Positions 15,424-29,200 of a DNA stretch of 62,000 nucleotides are shown here, piece by piece (within the stretch, counting starts at the first letter, position 1; each line of letters opens with the position of its first letter). Source of the stretch: Mesostigma viride (Eukaryota; Streptophyta; Mesostigmatophyceae; Mesostigmatales; Mesostigmataceae); contig RPFO01000027.1 in assembly GCA_009746045.1 (NCBI GenBank), positions 67,501-129,500 of the forward strand, read 5' to 3'. The notes beneath the pieces are model-generated. The model saw only the letters and a program-made list of their open reading frames with translations. It made no database searches and had not been told where the DNA came from. Made by a program: the position numbers and the translations under genes.

Positions 15424-18400
15424 TCCACTCCACTCCACTCCACTCCACTCCACTCCACTCCACTCCACTCCACTCCACTCCACTCCACTCCACTCCACTC
15501 CACTCCACTCCACTCCACTCCACTCCACTCCACTCCACTCCACTCCACTCCACTCCACTCCACTCCACTCCACTCCACTCCACTCCACTCCAGTCCAGTC
15601 CAGTCCAGTCCAGTCCAGTCCAGTCCAGTCCAGTCCAGTCCAGTCCAGTCCAGTCCAGTCCAGTCCAGTCCAGTCCAGTCCAGTCCAGTCCAGTCCAGTC
15701 CAGTCCAGTCCAGTCCAGTCCAGTCCAGTCCAGTCCAGTCCAGTCCAGTCCAGTCCAGTCCAGTCCAGTCCAGTCCAGTCCAGTCCACTCCACTAGAACT
15801 CCACTCCACTCCACTAAACTCCACTCCACTCCACTCCAGTCCACTCCAGTCCACTCCAGTCCACTCCAGTCCACTCCAGTCCACTCCAGTCCACTCCAGT
15901 CCACTCCAGTCCACTCCAGTCCACTCCAGTCCACTCCAGTCCACTCCAGTCCACTCCAGTCCACTCCAGTCCACTCCACTCCAGTCCACTCCACTCCAGT
16001 CCACTCCACTCCAGTCCACTCCACTCCACTCCACTCCACTCCACTCCACTCCACTCCACTCCACTCCACTCCACTCCACTCCACTCCACTCCACTCCACT
16101 CCACTCCACTCCACTCCACTCCACTCCAGTCCAGTCCAGTCCAGTCCAGTCCAGTCCAGTCCAGTCCAGTCCAGTCCAGTCCAGTCCAGTCCAGTCCAGT
16201 CCAGTCCAGTCCAGTCCAGTCCAGTCCAGTCCAGTCCAGTCCAGTCCAGTCCAGTCCAGTCCAGTCCAGTCCAGTCCAGTCCAGTCCAGTCCAGTCCAGT
16301 CCAGTCCAGTCCAGTCCACTCCACTAGAACTCCACTCCACTCCAGTCCACTCCAGTCCAGTCCAGTCCACTCCACTCCACTCCACTCCTCTCCACTCCAG
16401 TCCACTCCAGTCCAGTCCACTCCACTCCACTCCACTCCACTCCACTCCACTCCACTCCACTAGAACTCCAGTCCACTCCAGTCCACTCCCTGCTCCAGTC
16501 CACTCCAGTCCACTCCAGTCCACTCCAGTCCACTCCAGTCCACTCCAGTCCACTCCAGTCCACTCCAGTCCACTCCAGTCCACTCCACTCCACTCCACTC
16601 CACTCCACTCCACTCCACTCCACTCCACTCCACTCCACTCCACTCCACTCCACTCCACTCCACTCCACTCCACTCCACTCCACTCCACTCCACTCCACTC
16701 CACTCCACTCCACTCCACTCCACTCCAGTCCAGTCCAGTCCAGTCCAGTCCAGTCCAGTCCAGTCCAGTCCAGTCCAGTCCAGTCCAGTCCAGTCCAGTC
16801 CAGTCCAGTCCAGTCCAGTCCAGTCCAGTCCAGTCCAGTCCAGTCCAGTCCAGTCCAGTCCAGTCCAGTCCAGTCCAGTCCAGTCCAGTCCAGTCCAGTC
16901 CAGTCCAGTCCAGTCCAGTCCAGTCCAGTCCAGTCCAGTCCAGTCCAGTGCAGTCCACTAGAACTCCAGTCCAGTCCAGTCCAGTCCAGTCCAGTCCAGT
17001 CCAGTCCAGTCCAGTCCAGTCCAGTCCAGTCCAGTCCAGTCCAGTCCAGTCCAGTCCAGTCCAGTCCAGTCCAGTCCAGTCCAGTCCAGTCCAGTCCAGT
17101 CCAGTCCAGTCCAGTCCAGTCCAGTCCAGTCCAGTCCAGTCCAGTGCAGTCCACTAGAACTCCAGTCCAGTCCAGTCCAGTCCAGTCCAGTCCAGTCCAG
17201 TCCAGTCCAGTCCAGTCCAGTCCAGTCCAGTCCAGTCCAGTCCAGTCCAGTCCAGTCCAGTCCAGTCCAGTCCAGTCCAGTCCAGTCCACTCCACTCCAC
17301 TCCACTCCACTCCACTCCACTCCACTCCAGTCCACTCCAGTCCACTCCAGTCCACTCCAGTCCACTCCACTCCACTCCACTAGAACTCCACTCCACTCCA
17401 CTCCACTCCACTCCACTCCACTCCACTCCACTCCACTCCACTAAAACTCCACTCCACTCCACTCCACTCCACTCCACTCCACTCCACTCCACTCCACTCC
17501 ACTCCACTCCACTCCACTCCACTCCACTCCACTCCACTCCACTCCACTCCACTAGAACTCCAGTCCACTCCAGTCCACTCCCTGCTCCAGTCCACTCCAG
17601 TCCACTCCAGTCCACTCCAGTCCACTCCAGTCCACTCCAGTCCACTCCAGTCCACTCCAGTCCACTCCACTCCACTCCACTCCACTCCACTCCACTCCAC
17701 TCCACTCCACTCCACTCCACTCCACTCCACTCCACTCCACTCCACTCCACTCCACTCCACTCCACTCCACTCCACTCCACTCCACTCCAGTCCAGTCCAG
17801 TCCAGTCCAGTCCAGTCCAGTCCAGTCCAGTCCAGTCCAGTCCAGTCCAGTCCAGTCCAGTCCAGTCCAGTCCAGTCCAGTCCAGTCCAGTCCAGTCCAG
17901 TCCAGTCCAGTCCAGTCCAGTCCAGTCCAGTCCAGTCCAGTCCAGTCCAGTCCAGTCCAGTCCAGTCCAGTCCAGTCCAGTCCAGTCCAGTGCAGTCCAC
18001 TAGAACTCCAGTCCAGTCCAGTCCAGTCCAGTCCAGTCCAGTCCAGTCCAGTCCAGTCCAGTCCAGTCCAGTCCAGTCCAGTCCAGTCCAGTCCAGTCCA
18101 GTCCAGTCCAGTCCAGTCCAGTCCAGTCCAGTCCAGTCCAGTCCAGTCCAGTCCAGTCCAGTCCAGTCCAGTCCAGTCCAGTCCAGTCCAGTGCAGTCCA
18201 CTAGAACTCCAGTCCAGTCCAGTCCAGTCCAGTCCAGTCCAGTCCAGTCCAGTCCAGTCCAGTCCAGTCCAGTCCAGTCCAGTCCAGTCCAGTCCAGTCC
18301 AGTCCAGTCCAGTCCAGTCCAGTCCAGTCCAGTCCAGTCCAGTCCAGTCCACTCCACTCCACTCCACTCCAGTCCACTCCAGTCCACTCCAGTCCACTCC

Positions 18401-18655
18401 AGTCCACTCCAGTCCACTCCACTCCACTCCACTAGAACTCCACTCCACTCCACTCCACTCCACTCCACTCCACTCCACTCCACTCCACTCCACTCCACTC
18501 CACTCCACTCCACTCCACTCCACTCCACTCCACTCCACTCCACTCCACTCCACTCCACTCCACTCCACTCCACTCCACTCCACTCCACTCCACTCCACTC
18601 CACTCCACTCCACTAAAACTCCACTCCACTAAAACTCCACTCCACTCCAGTCCAT
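15424..18655. repeat. (CCACT)n/(CCAGT)n pentanucleotide satellite with higher-order structure
   Basis: About 3.2 kb built from pure CCACT blocks, pure CCAGT blocks and alternating CCACTCCAGT blocks, interrupted by CACTAGAACTCC and rare ACTAAAACTCC. A composite module starting TAGAACTCCAGTCC..CCCTGCTCC occurs at 16461 and again at 17553 (1,092 bp later), with the same order of blocks but different counts. All frames on both strands stay open through most of it. Confidence 0.97.
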
Positions 18656-18789
18656 AATACTACACTATATATACACTATTGTCACTATACTGGCATCCAC
18701 CCCAACCCCGGCCCACACCAACTCAAAGCGCTCGTCTTGTGCCGGCTCCCCTTCCCCCTGCTCCAAGCACTTATATAGTAGTACACCTA

Positions 18790-18960
18790 TATCGATAGGC
18801 CTACCCCAAGTATATTTATACATGAAAGAAAGCACCCTCATCTAGTGCAGGCTCCCCCTCTATTTATACATAAAAGAAAGCACCCTCATCTAGTGCAGGC
18901 TCCCCCTCTATTTATACAAAAAAGAAAGCACCCTCATCTAGTGCAGGCTCCCCCTCCCCC
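18790..18960. repeat. ~50-bp repeat, three copies
   Basis: Units contain AAGAAAGCACCCTCATCTAG then TGCAGGCTCCCCCTC and TATTTATACA; the first is partial. Downstream of the GEN1-like stop codon in transcript terms. Confidence 0.9.
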
Positions 18961-19019
18961 ACTCATCAGCCAATGTCACTCGTCATTGCCCCCCCCCGCC
19001 CCCAAACCGTTATCTGTAC

Positions 19020-19215
19020 CTATTCGATCGCCGTGACAAATGATTCAGCCCCACCTATTCGATCGCCGTGACAAATGATTCAGCCCCAGAGGCTCTTCAG
19101 CAGGGCCCGCCTTCTCCCCATCCCCCCACCCCCCGCCCCACCCCCCAATTAATCTATACCCAAAGCGTGCCAATCACCATGGCACACGTTTCAGCCCCAG
19201 AGGCTCTCCAGCGTT
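19020..19215 (-). repeat. Copies of the GEN1-like gene stop-codon edge
   Basis: The end of the coding region with its stop (plus strand TTCAGCCCCAGAGGCTCTCC, 19190 on) is repeated at about 19080 as TTCAGCCCCAGAGGCTCTTC, 110 bp beyond the stop. CGATCGCCGTGACAAATGAT followed by TCAGCCCCA occurs once more near 19025-19055. The copy includes the TGA. Confidence 0.8.
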
Positions 19216-22200
19216 GCCTGTTTCTGCCTTCTGGTCGTGCTGGCCGGCGTGCCATGTGACGCGCCCCCCGGTGTGGCATGCGACAGCAGGATGCCAGCGT
19301 CGACGTCCGATGTCACTTTCTGCCGCGGCCGCCCCACCCTCACCCCCGCTCCCTTGCCCCTGCCTGTGCCTTGGTGCGCAGCTGCCCCCTTGGCCGTTTT
19401 CGCCACATCGCTCGCCCCCGCTGCTACACCGGCATCTGCGCAGGGTAAAGCGTCCCCACCCAAGGCCCCCCTGGGACTGGGAAACAAGGCGCGCTGGGCC
19501 CTCGCCCGCCCACTGGACGTGGTAAAACAGGCACTCGCGGTGGCTGTCATGTCAACCGGATGACCTGCGGCCCTGACAGCTGTCACGACCTCGTCGCGGC
19601 CACCCTCCTCACCGCTGTTACCATCGTCATCACCCCCCTCGCCGTCGCTGTTCGCAAGGTCGATGATGATGGGCGACTCCTTGCGTTTGCCCGCGCTTGC
19701 CGGTGGCGTGCGATCATGGCAGCCATGTGGAGCAGTGGCACCCGAGTCGCCCGATGGACTGGCCTCGCCCTGAGGGTGAGCGTTCCGCCATGTCATCAGG
19801 ACACTCGACGGCTTCTTGCGTTCTAGTTCGCCCGCGATTGAGGGTGGCTTACCATCATTGCGGCCATTAAGGGTCTGCTCCTTGCGCTCTAGTTTACCCG
19901 CGCTCGAGGGTGGCGTGCCGACGGTGACATTATTTTCATCGTGTTGGCCGGTGGCACCCGACGTGCCCAGCAGGCTGAGACTGCCCAGCATGCCACGTGC
20001 CTCCTCGCTCTGCATGCCCCTACTCGCGCCAGCTGGGGCACCTTCACCACCTCTGTGCGTTCTTGAGTACGTAATGACGACACTGCCCCCCGCGGCTGGT
20101 GGGGTGCATTCACCACGATCACCACCAGCATAACCACCATGACCGCGAACGTCAGGTCGACCGGTCTCAGGCCTCAAGCTGCCACGTGCCTCGCCCTCCA
20201 TGATGTACACAGTCCTGCCCTCCGGAGATGACACGACCCCGTGGCGCCGCTCAACCACTTTGGGAGTCATCATAAAGATGACTTCATCCACTTGCGGAGC
20301 TACCGCCATGATCGAGTCAGCACCATCGTCATCAGCACCATCATTAGCAGCAGCAGCGGCGGCGGCGGCGGCGGCAGCATCGCCGCCGCCTTTGCTGCCT
20401 GGCCTCGCCCGGCCTTCGGTCACCTTTGTCCCACCCGCCCTCGCCCCGCCCACCCATGCATCAGCCGGCGCAAAGCCCCGGGTAATCCCGGCATGAACGC
20501 CACTGCCTGTTTCCTCTCGAGCCCAGGTAAGGCCACGACCCTTTTGTGTCGGAGGGGAAGGGGTGAGTAGGCTGATTAGCTCCGGCTGGCGTGCTTGCGA
20601 CTCCGCCCGCCCTCTCGGTTGTGCTTGCGGTTCTGCCCGCCCTTTCGGTTGTGCTCGAGCCTGCGCTTGTACAAAACATCCCTGCAGTTGCCCTGTTCTG
20701 TGCGGTAGTGCTGCTGCTGCTGCTGCTGCCGCTTCTGCTTCTGCTGCTGCTGCTGCCGCTTCTGCTTCTGCTGCTGCTTCTGCTACTGCTGCTGCTGCTG
20801 CTACTGCTGGTACTATTGTTGTTGGCATTGCTGGGATGCGGTGGGCTGGCGGCGGTGAGGCGAACCCTGAGGCCTGTGCGAGGGATGCACATTCCCGGCA
20901 CGCCCATTCTTTGTGCGGTGCAAAGCCCCCTGCATCGCTGTCGCTGCGGACTTGCCCACTGATGTCATCACCGCCATTGTTGGGGTGGGCACCGATATCA
21001 CCTGCAGCACTATGACGGCCCCTCCCTTTATCTTCGCTGCCACTGCCCAGTGCCCCCTCTGCAACATCACCGCCTGATTCCCCCACCGGCAACGCCCTAC
21101 CCACACAACCACCCGCGTCCTGAACCGTCCCATCACGACCCGTGCGAGACTCACTGTCTGCGGTGGCGGCGCTGCCCCCCGCGCGGTCGTCGCCGCCGCC
21201 CGCCTGCGGCCGACTGCTTGCGTCCGGCCTGTTTGTTGCGCCCGCCCTGTTTGTTGCGCTCGCCCTGTTTGTTGCGCCCAAAGTGCTTGCTGCGCCCGAA
21301 GTGTTAGTTGCGCCCGCCCTGTTTGCTGCGCCCGACCGATAGGCTGCCCCCGACTGTCTGGGGGGTGGGCCGACCGGCAAACACATGGCATCTCGTCGAA
21401 GAGCCGGCTCCGATGAAGACACCCCATTGGCCAACCCCAACTGACCCGTCAATGGCACTGTCGAACCATTGAGCCTCGCCTCCCCTCCACCCGCCTCCAA
21501 CCCACACACATCCTCTGACCGACGCATCGCCTTCCCCGCTGTCCTGGCTGGTGTGGGTGGAGGGCTGTCTTCCACGATAATTATGCCCACACCATCAATG
21601 ACGTCATCCGGCATGGTGGCAGGGACCCTTGAAACAACTCTGCCGCCGCCACTGCTGCCCCTGACCTCCTCCTCCCCTCCCTCGACCGCACCGCCACGCG
21701 CTGGCAGGGCCTGCGCCACTTGGCCCTGATTCCCATCCTTGACCAGGTCTCCACCCACGGACTGGCCACGGTCCAGCAGGTTGACGCCGGTGCTGCCTCG
21801 GGGGATGTTCATGCTGCCACCTGGTGAGACGTCGTGCATGCCGCCTTGCAAGACACCACAGGTGCCCCCTCCCTTGCCATCATCGGCATCCGGTGGGGCA
21901 AGGCGCACAAATGCCCATCGCGCGCTGGGCTTTGCCGAGGCGATCGCTCGTCCGCAAGCGTCCAATTCTGTACTTCTTGCACCCGCGCCATTCGCAGCTT
22001 CCATACACCTTGCCCGCGCGCCATCCACAGTTGCATTGGAGGCAGGCCCTGCAGGATATGCTTGTGCAGGAAACAGCACTCGGACTGGGCCGGCACCGCG
22101 CATGTCTCCGCGCCGGCTGGCAGAATCAGCATCACACATATTCCCTCCGCCTGGAGCAGGTCCAGCATCTGCGTTGGCATTGCGCGCGGATGAATGGAAA

Positions 22201-23276
22201 TATATTTCCCCGCCAAAGAATTCTGGCGTCTGCTCTCGCTCCACTCTCTCTTTCCCATTTCCTTTCCTCCCTTTCCCCTTCCCACTCTCTTTGTCCTTCT
22301 TCTTCTCCTTGCCACTCTCCTTCGTCCTCTCCTTGCTCCCCCCCTTCTCATTCCCCTTCCTCTTCCCCGTCCTGCCCTTTTCTTTCTTCCCCCCTCTCCC
22401 GTCGCTTGTCGTCCCCACAGCCCTCTTCTCCTTCCATTCCCTCCCGTCCCTTCCGTCCAAACTGGATGCATCCACGTCCCACTCCTCCCCCTCGTCCCTC
22501 TCCGCCTCTTCACCCGTCCCTTCCCCCGCCCCTTCTCCCTCCCCCTCCAACCCCCTCTCCTGCATCTGCTTCCTCCTCCAATGCCTCTCATCCGCCCCAT
22601 CCTCATCGTCACCAGCCACCCCAATCTCAACGTCCATCGCCGCCCCTGCCAAAATAAACCCCTCCACCGTCCCCCTCCCCATCGCCCCTTCCCTCCCCCT
22701 CGCCCGGCACTCTCGTCATCACTGCCAGCATCAGGATTACTAGGAGCGGTAGCAGCACCACTAGCAGCACCCTTCACAGCACCACTAGCAGCACCCTTCA
22801 GAGCACCCGTAGGACCAGCAAGAGAAGCTCCAGCAAGAGAAGCACCAGCAAGCGACGCAGGAGCGCCAGAAGAGGGCGCGGTCCCAACGACGGAGCTGGA
22901 GTCCAGCGTGCCGCGGTAGGGCCGCACGGAAGCCAGCATGGATGTGATGGTCCGCTGCCGAGGGTCATCGGCCACCACCGGGTTGGCCGACCGCGCCCTT
23001 GCGGACGGAAGCGGCCCTTTCGAACCCGCCCCCACCCCCGCCCCACCCCCGCCCCGCCCCCGCCCCCGCCCCCCCCACCGCTGCCTTTTTGAAACCTCTT
23101 GAACCCGCGGGTGCAGAGCCCTTGATGAGGGGAGGATCCCCTTGAGACTCCGGGGGGAGGGCAGACGCGGGCGGATGAGAGCTAGCGCGGTCCCTGTCGT
23201 GGGTGGCGTCGCCAGTTTTCTTCTTCGAGGCGCCGGTGCGCGACCCTTTGCTCTCCCTGGCCGATCGCTTGGCGGC
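19191..23276 (-). CDS. GEN1: GEN1-like exon 10 (long disordered tail with SIM-like and PIP-like motifs)
   Basis: Begins AAKRSARESKGSRTGASKKK after acceptor GATGCCAG|GCCGCC. The convincing frame changes twice, within G-rich tracts at about 23029-23085 and 22665-22700, then stays open for more than 1,150 codons. Composition is Gly/Ser/Ala with acidic clusters and an Ala/Glu run from (TGC)n at 20705-20815. Two hydrophobic-acidic stretches look like SUMO-interaction motifs: GIIIVEDSPPP (near 21590-21555) and SPIIIDLANSDGE (near 19680-19640). The last residues, RRQKQATLESLWG, fit a PCNA-interaction box (Q-x-x-L-x-x-L-W). Confidence 0.65.
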
Positions 23277-26200
23277 CTGGCATCACCAAATATTGCGCGA
23301 ACAACGCACAACCAGCGAGCATGAAGTGCGCAGGCAATGCACAAACAGTGCAAACAGTGAGTAAACAGTGTGCCAATAATGCAGCGACACCTACCAGGAT
23401 GATGGCCCCCTCCAAACACCCCACCCATCCACCCACCCACCCACCCACCCACCACCCACCCACCCACCCACCCACCCACCCACCCACCCACCCACCCACC
23501 CACCCACCCACCCACCCACCCACCACACCACCCACCCACCCACCCACCCACCCACCCACCCACCCACCCACCCACCCACCCACCCCCACCCACCCACCCA
23601 CCCACCCACCCACCCACCCACCCACCCATGTATCACCAACCACCAAGTTTATATACCGACCAGCAATAGTATAACAAGGCCAGTCGACTGTATGGTGCTC
23701 TCCTCGTACGACCAAGTTTATATCCGACCAGTAGGAATGTTACAAGACCAAGAGACTATTTGATGCTCTCCTCCTCGTACGACCAACCCAGGTATTACCA
23801 ACTTTACCGACCACCAAGTTTATACCACAGAACAGTAATAGTATAACAAGGCCAATTGAATATCCGATGCTTGGCCCCCCCCTCTCTGTATATGACAAGT
23901 CAAGTACTACTGTACAGCTACTACTAAATAACAAGGCGGATTGACTATATGATGCCCCCCCCGCCCCCCCCTTCTGTATATGAGAAGTCAAGTATTAATA
24001 TCCTGCCACTACTTATATTCAAGGCAATTGACTATCTGATGCTCACCCCCCCTTCCCGTATATTGCAAGACCAATGGATAACCTGATGCTCCCCCCCCCT
24101 TCCCGTACATTACAAGACCAATCGATAACCTGATGCTCACCCCCCCCCACATCCTTGAATAAAGGAATCTAAGGACTAGTAAGCCGACCACCCACCCCGC
24201 ATCCACATATGTAATAAGAGAAACATAGCTAAAGAAAAATTTCAAATCTGACCCCTCGGCATAAAAGTTATCAATCAAGTACTGCATGCTCGCCTGCCCC
24301 TCCGCATGCACCTAACCAACCAACTAATCGCCCAAGCAAGATTCATTCTCACCTCCCTCTCCCGAAAGGCGGCCACCAGTGCTGGCACCGATCGCTCGCA
24401 CACGCCAATGTCCTCCAGCGTGGCCAGCTCCAGCCTATCAAGTCCCGCCACCGCCACAGCCACCTCATTGTCACCATCGATCGCCCCCGCGCTGTCATCA
24501 ACGTCAAGGTGCATCCGTTGCGCGTCCGCCGCCACCACCGCCCCATCACCGTGATCGTCACCGGCGATATGGCTATCCATCATGCGGCTATCAACGAGCC
24601 TCCGTGGGGGCCCCCATAATATCTGCTGGGGCGCCGCTGCCCCTTCCTCACCATCAAGGTCAAGGCTCATTACATGCCTCCGCTGGGGGCCCGATGCCCC
24701 CGTGCCAACACCATCGTGGTCAACGGCACTACTGTTATTGACAAGCCTCCATTGAGGGGCCGCGATATCACCACCGCCACCACCACCATTTTCATCATCA
24801 CCATCACCAGCATTATTTACAGGACTCTGTCGGACAGGCGCCGCAACCTCAGAAGCACGATCAGTGACGACATTCCTCCATGTGTTGCCCGCATCATCAT
24901 CACCCGTGGTATGCACAAGTCCCAGTGAGAGGGCCGCGCCCTTGCCCGTCCCTTCATCGATATCGGACGAGGGCAATGAGCCCACGCCTGCATCCGCAAA
25001 TGGCAGGGAAGGATCGGTGGCCGAGGAGGGTGATAGTAGCGCCGATGACGGCGATGGGCTGATAGACAGGGAGGCCGATGGCCCCGTCAAAAGACGCTGG
25101 CCCTTGGCAACAGGACCTGCTCCTGACGCCAAGGTAGAAAACCAGCTCGTCGAATACGAGGGCGGTGGCGCCGATGCGTTCTGATTCACCGCTGCATACG
25201 AGGGCGGAGATGACGAGGCGCCCGCGGTCGCGGCAGGCTGGGAAGGCACGTCGATCGGCAGTTCTGGTGGTGTCGATGGCGGCCGATCACAGGGGGGACC
25301 AGCCTCATCGGCACGCTCCACGCTCCACTGCAGCTTGTAGAAGCTCTGCCCGTCCACCACGTTCTCGCTCAGAACCGACGTGGGGTGCAGCCACAGGGAG
25401 CGTCCAGGGTCCAGCGGCACACCTCGGGGGGCGACACCTCCGGTACGGATGCCAGACGGGGGAGCGCCACGGGGAGGGATGCTACTTGGGGGTGCACGCG
25501 GGCAGCTCCGGGCCCCGCGGTGATGCCGCCCACCTGGGCAGCATGCATGAGCGTGACATGACGGCGTCAAACATCAGGGCCCGTGTGCAGTGCATTGTGT
25601 TAGCTGCCGTGTGGATGGTAGTACACTGGCTGCATGATCGCTGATAAGCCCAGAAAATGCCTTGGACAACAATGGTTACTGATAAGACCAGAAAATGCCT
25701 TGGACAACAATGGTTACTGATAAGACCAGAAAATGCCTTGGACAACAATGGTTACTGATAAGACCAGAAAATGCCTTGGACAACAATGATTACTGAAAAA
25801 GACGAGAGAGTGCTCAAGTGACCCCCTGTTTTACTCCTTCTTTGCCCTGCTTGGCGGCATTCGAGTGGATAAAGTTTGATAGCGATAGTCACTAATGAGG
25901 ATAAAGTTTGATAGCGATAGACACTAATGAGGATAAAGTTTGATAGCGATAGTCACTAATGAGGATAAAGTTTGATAGCGATAGTCACTAATGAGGATAA
26001 AGTTTGATAGCGATAGCCACTAATGAGGATAAAGTTTGATAGTGATAGTCACTAATGAGGATAAAGTTTGATAGCGATAGTCACTAATGAGGATAAAGTT
26101 TGATAGCGATAGTCACTAATGAGGATAAAGTTTGATAGCGATAGTCACGAATGAGAGCATGCCCAAGTCACCGCCCCCGGGATCCCAGCAGGACCGCTAT

Positions 26201-29200
26201 GGATGGCAAGAGATGCCCCGTTCGCAGAAGGCTCGTGGGATTGAAGCCCACGTCGCGGAAGCCCAAACGACTCATTTCTTCGACCCGCATTTGGCCTAAC
26301 CGGTTCAACAACCTTTGAGCTTTCCGAGGCATGCCCTGGTATAGACCATCCACGAGAGGAGCTGGATCATATTGGGTATCTTATGCCACAAATGTTACCC
26401 TATCTTACCAAAACCCCATGCCTAAAGTTCAATACTACTAAATTGGGAACGACTTTCATGATTAGAAAATAACTGTCATGAGTAATTAATTGAGAAATCA
26501 TACCTTGGGGATGACCCCCGTCGCTGGCATCCGTAACCGCCCCCTCGCCACCCGGCCACCTGCCGCCACCGTCCCCTCCCTCCTCTCCCTCCTCCGGCGC
26601 CACCGCCCAGTGGTCCATCTCCGAGCGCTTTACCAGCGAGGCGTACCGGGCGGGTGATGGTGGCGGCGGGAAGTCGCCCGCCTGCAACGCGTACGCCGCC
26701 AGCAAGGGCAGAAGGCCTTTCGCGACGGCCGACTTGTCCAGGAAAACGCCCGTGTTGTCCACCAGCAGGGCTTGCAGGCCACGGACGTTGGGGGGGGACC
26801 AGGCGAGGGAGGACCCTGGCGTGTGCGCGGGGTGAGAGGAGGGACCAATGGGGAGGGAGGAGGGGCAAAGGAGGTGGGAGCAGGAACAAATGGGGAGAAG
26901 GGAGGAGGAACAAAGGGAGGAGAGAGGAGGGGGCACTAACGCACAAACAGAAGAGGGGGGACCCGCAAACAGAGGGGTAGGGGGACACACGACAAACAAA
27001 GGCCGCGAAGCAAAGGGTAACGACGACACCCGGCAAACAAAGGCTGCGGGTAACAACGGCACGCGGTCTGAGGCGTCGGGTCGCTGGAACATGGCCGCTT
27101 TCGCTTGAGCATGGCTGCCTGAACATGGTCGCTTTCCACAAACCATTGCACCCGGATCACAGAGCCCCCGTAGGACTGAAAAGGTGCCTCGGCTCACACG
27201 TCCATGCACAGCCAGCGCATCCAGTTACTGGCCAGGCTTATCTGTCACTATGGCCAGGTCAGGTCTTGACAGGGCTAGGCCCCTGCATCCATGGCAAGGC
27301 TGTCTGTCTCCCTGTCCGTGCCGCGCCGAACCATGTTCAAGAAGGTCGTGTTCCCGAGACCATGCTCAACTAGTGTCTAGTGCAAGGTTTATGTCCTAGT
27401 GTCTGGTGCAAGGCTTGTGTAGTAGTGTCTGTTTATCCAGATCGAAAGATTACTCAACAATGCAGCCCTTTGCGAGACGATATACAGTTATATTTTTACT
27501 CAATGCAACAATCAGTTACCACATTTAAAATCCCTCCCGGGGTTAGGCCACTATGTTGGGGTCAGTGCCTTATCTACCACACACGGCCACTATATGACGC
27601 TATTGTTTAGGCCACTATGTTGGGGTCAGTGCCTTATCTACCACACACGGCCACTATATGACGCTATTGTTTAGGCCACTATGTTGGGGTCAGTGCCTTA
27701 TCTACCACACACGGCCACTATATGACGCTATTGGCGGGACTCTCTACAACACACGGCCACTATATGGCGCTATCGGCGGTACTATCTACCACACATGGCC
27801 ACTACATACCATTTCAGCCCCTTGTGCACATGTCGATAGAGAGAGGTTTGGGGTTCACGCGTTACAGCAGAGTCTGTATATAATAGCATCTGTAAGCAAG
27901 CAAAAAGGCACGTTCCCTTTTTGTTTATACTAGCACCTTGAAAGCAAGCAAAAAGGCACGATCCCTTTTAGTCCCTCGCGGCATATACATAGAATGTTGG
28001 GGTTTAACTACGATTGTTGAAAAAACTTATTGTTGGGGTTTATTTACGATTCTTGAAAAAACTTATCTTGCAAGCCACTAAATACCGCCGCAGTCCCGCG
28101 CAGGGCGTCGTTAATCTGTTATGGGGTCAGTTTACTTATATTTAATTAGTAGTCTTATTGCATGGAATCATTACCTTATTATAGAAGCATCTAACTATTA
28201 TGTTATTATATATACTTATCGATCGGGAGCCACATCCCACGATGTACCTTTGCAGTCCCGCGCGGGCGTCGTGAACGCGGCGATGATTCTCTCGTCCGGG
28301 AACCCGCCGCGCTGCCTCATCTTCTCGCTCATGCCGGACCACCAGCGCATCTGGGCTGCACGCGCGGCCGCCGCCGCTGCCTGTGGGGACGCCAGAAATG
28401 TGACGAAAGGGAAGGGGAGCGGTGCCACATTACGGGTTGCGGATGACGGATGAGGACGCCAGGACTAGGGTGAGGGGAAGCAAGAAGGATGGCAGCCACG
28501 TGGTGGGGACGAAAGGGAAGGGGAGCGGTGCCACATTACGGGTTGCGGATGACGGATGAGGACGCCAGGACTAGGGTGAGGGGAAGCAAGAAGGACGGCA
28601 GCCACGTGGTGGGGACGAAAGGGAAGGGGAGCGATGCCACATTACGGGTTGCGGATGACAGATGAGGACGCCAGGACTAGGGTGAGGGGAAGCAAGAAGG
28701 ACAGCAGCCACGTGGTGGGGACGAAAGGGAAGGGGAGCGATGCCACATTACGGGTTGCGGATGACGGATGAGGACGCCAGGACTAGGGTGAGGGGAAGCA
28801 AGAAGGACGGCAGCCACGTGGTGGGGACGAAAGGGAAGGGGAGCGGTGCCACATTACGGGTTGCAGGTGACAGATGAGGACGCCGGGACTAGGGTGAGGG
28901 GAAGCAAGAAGGACGGCAGCCACGTGGTGGGGACGAAAGGGAAGGGGAGCGGTGCCACATTACGGGTTGCGGATGACGGATGAGGACGCCAGGACTAGGG
29001 TGAGGGGAAGCAAGAAGGACATCAGCCACGTGGTGGGGACGAAAGGGAAGGGGAGCGGTGCCACATTACGGGTTGCGGATGACGGATGAGGACGCCAGGA
29101 CTAGGGTGAGGGGAAGCAAGAAGGACGGCAGCCACGTGGTGGGGACGAAAGGGAAGGGGAGCGGTGCCACATTACGGGTTGCAGGTGACGGATGAGGACG

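Noticed and set aside
15282-18616. ORFs up to 537 codons of HSTPL, QSSPV or EWSGV repeats
   Set aside because: Pentamer satellite read in 15-bp periods; open in all frames and therefore uninformative.
19200-22743. Plus-strand ORFs opposite GEN1-like exon 10 (for example 21739-22743)
   Set aside because: Pro/Ser/Leu-rich antisense shadows of an acidic, Lys/Gly-rich coding strand.
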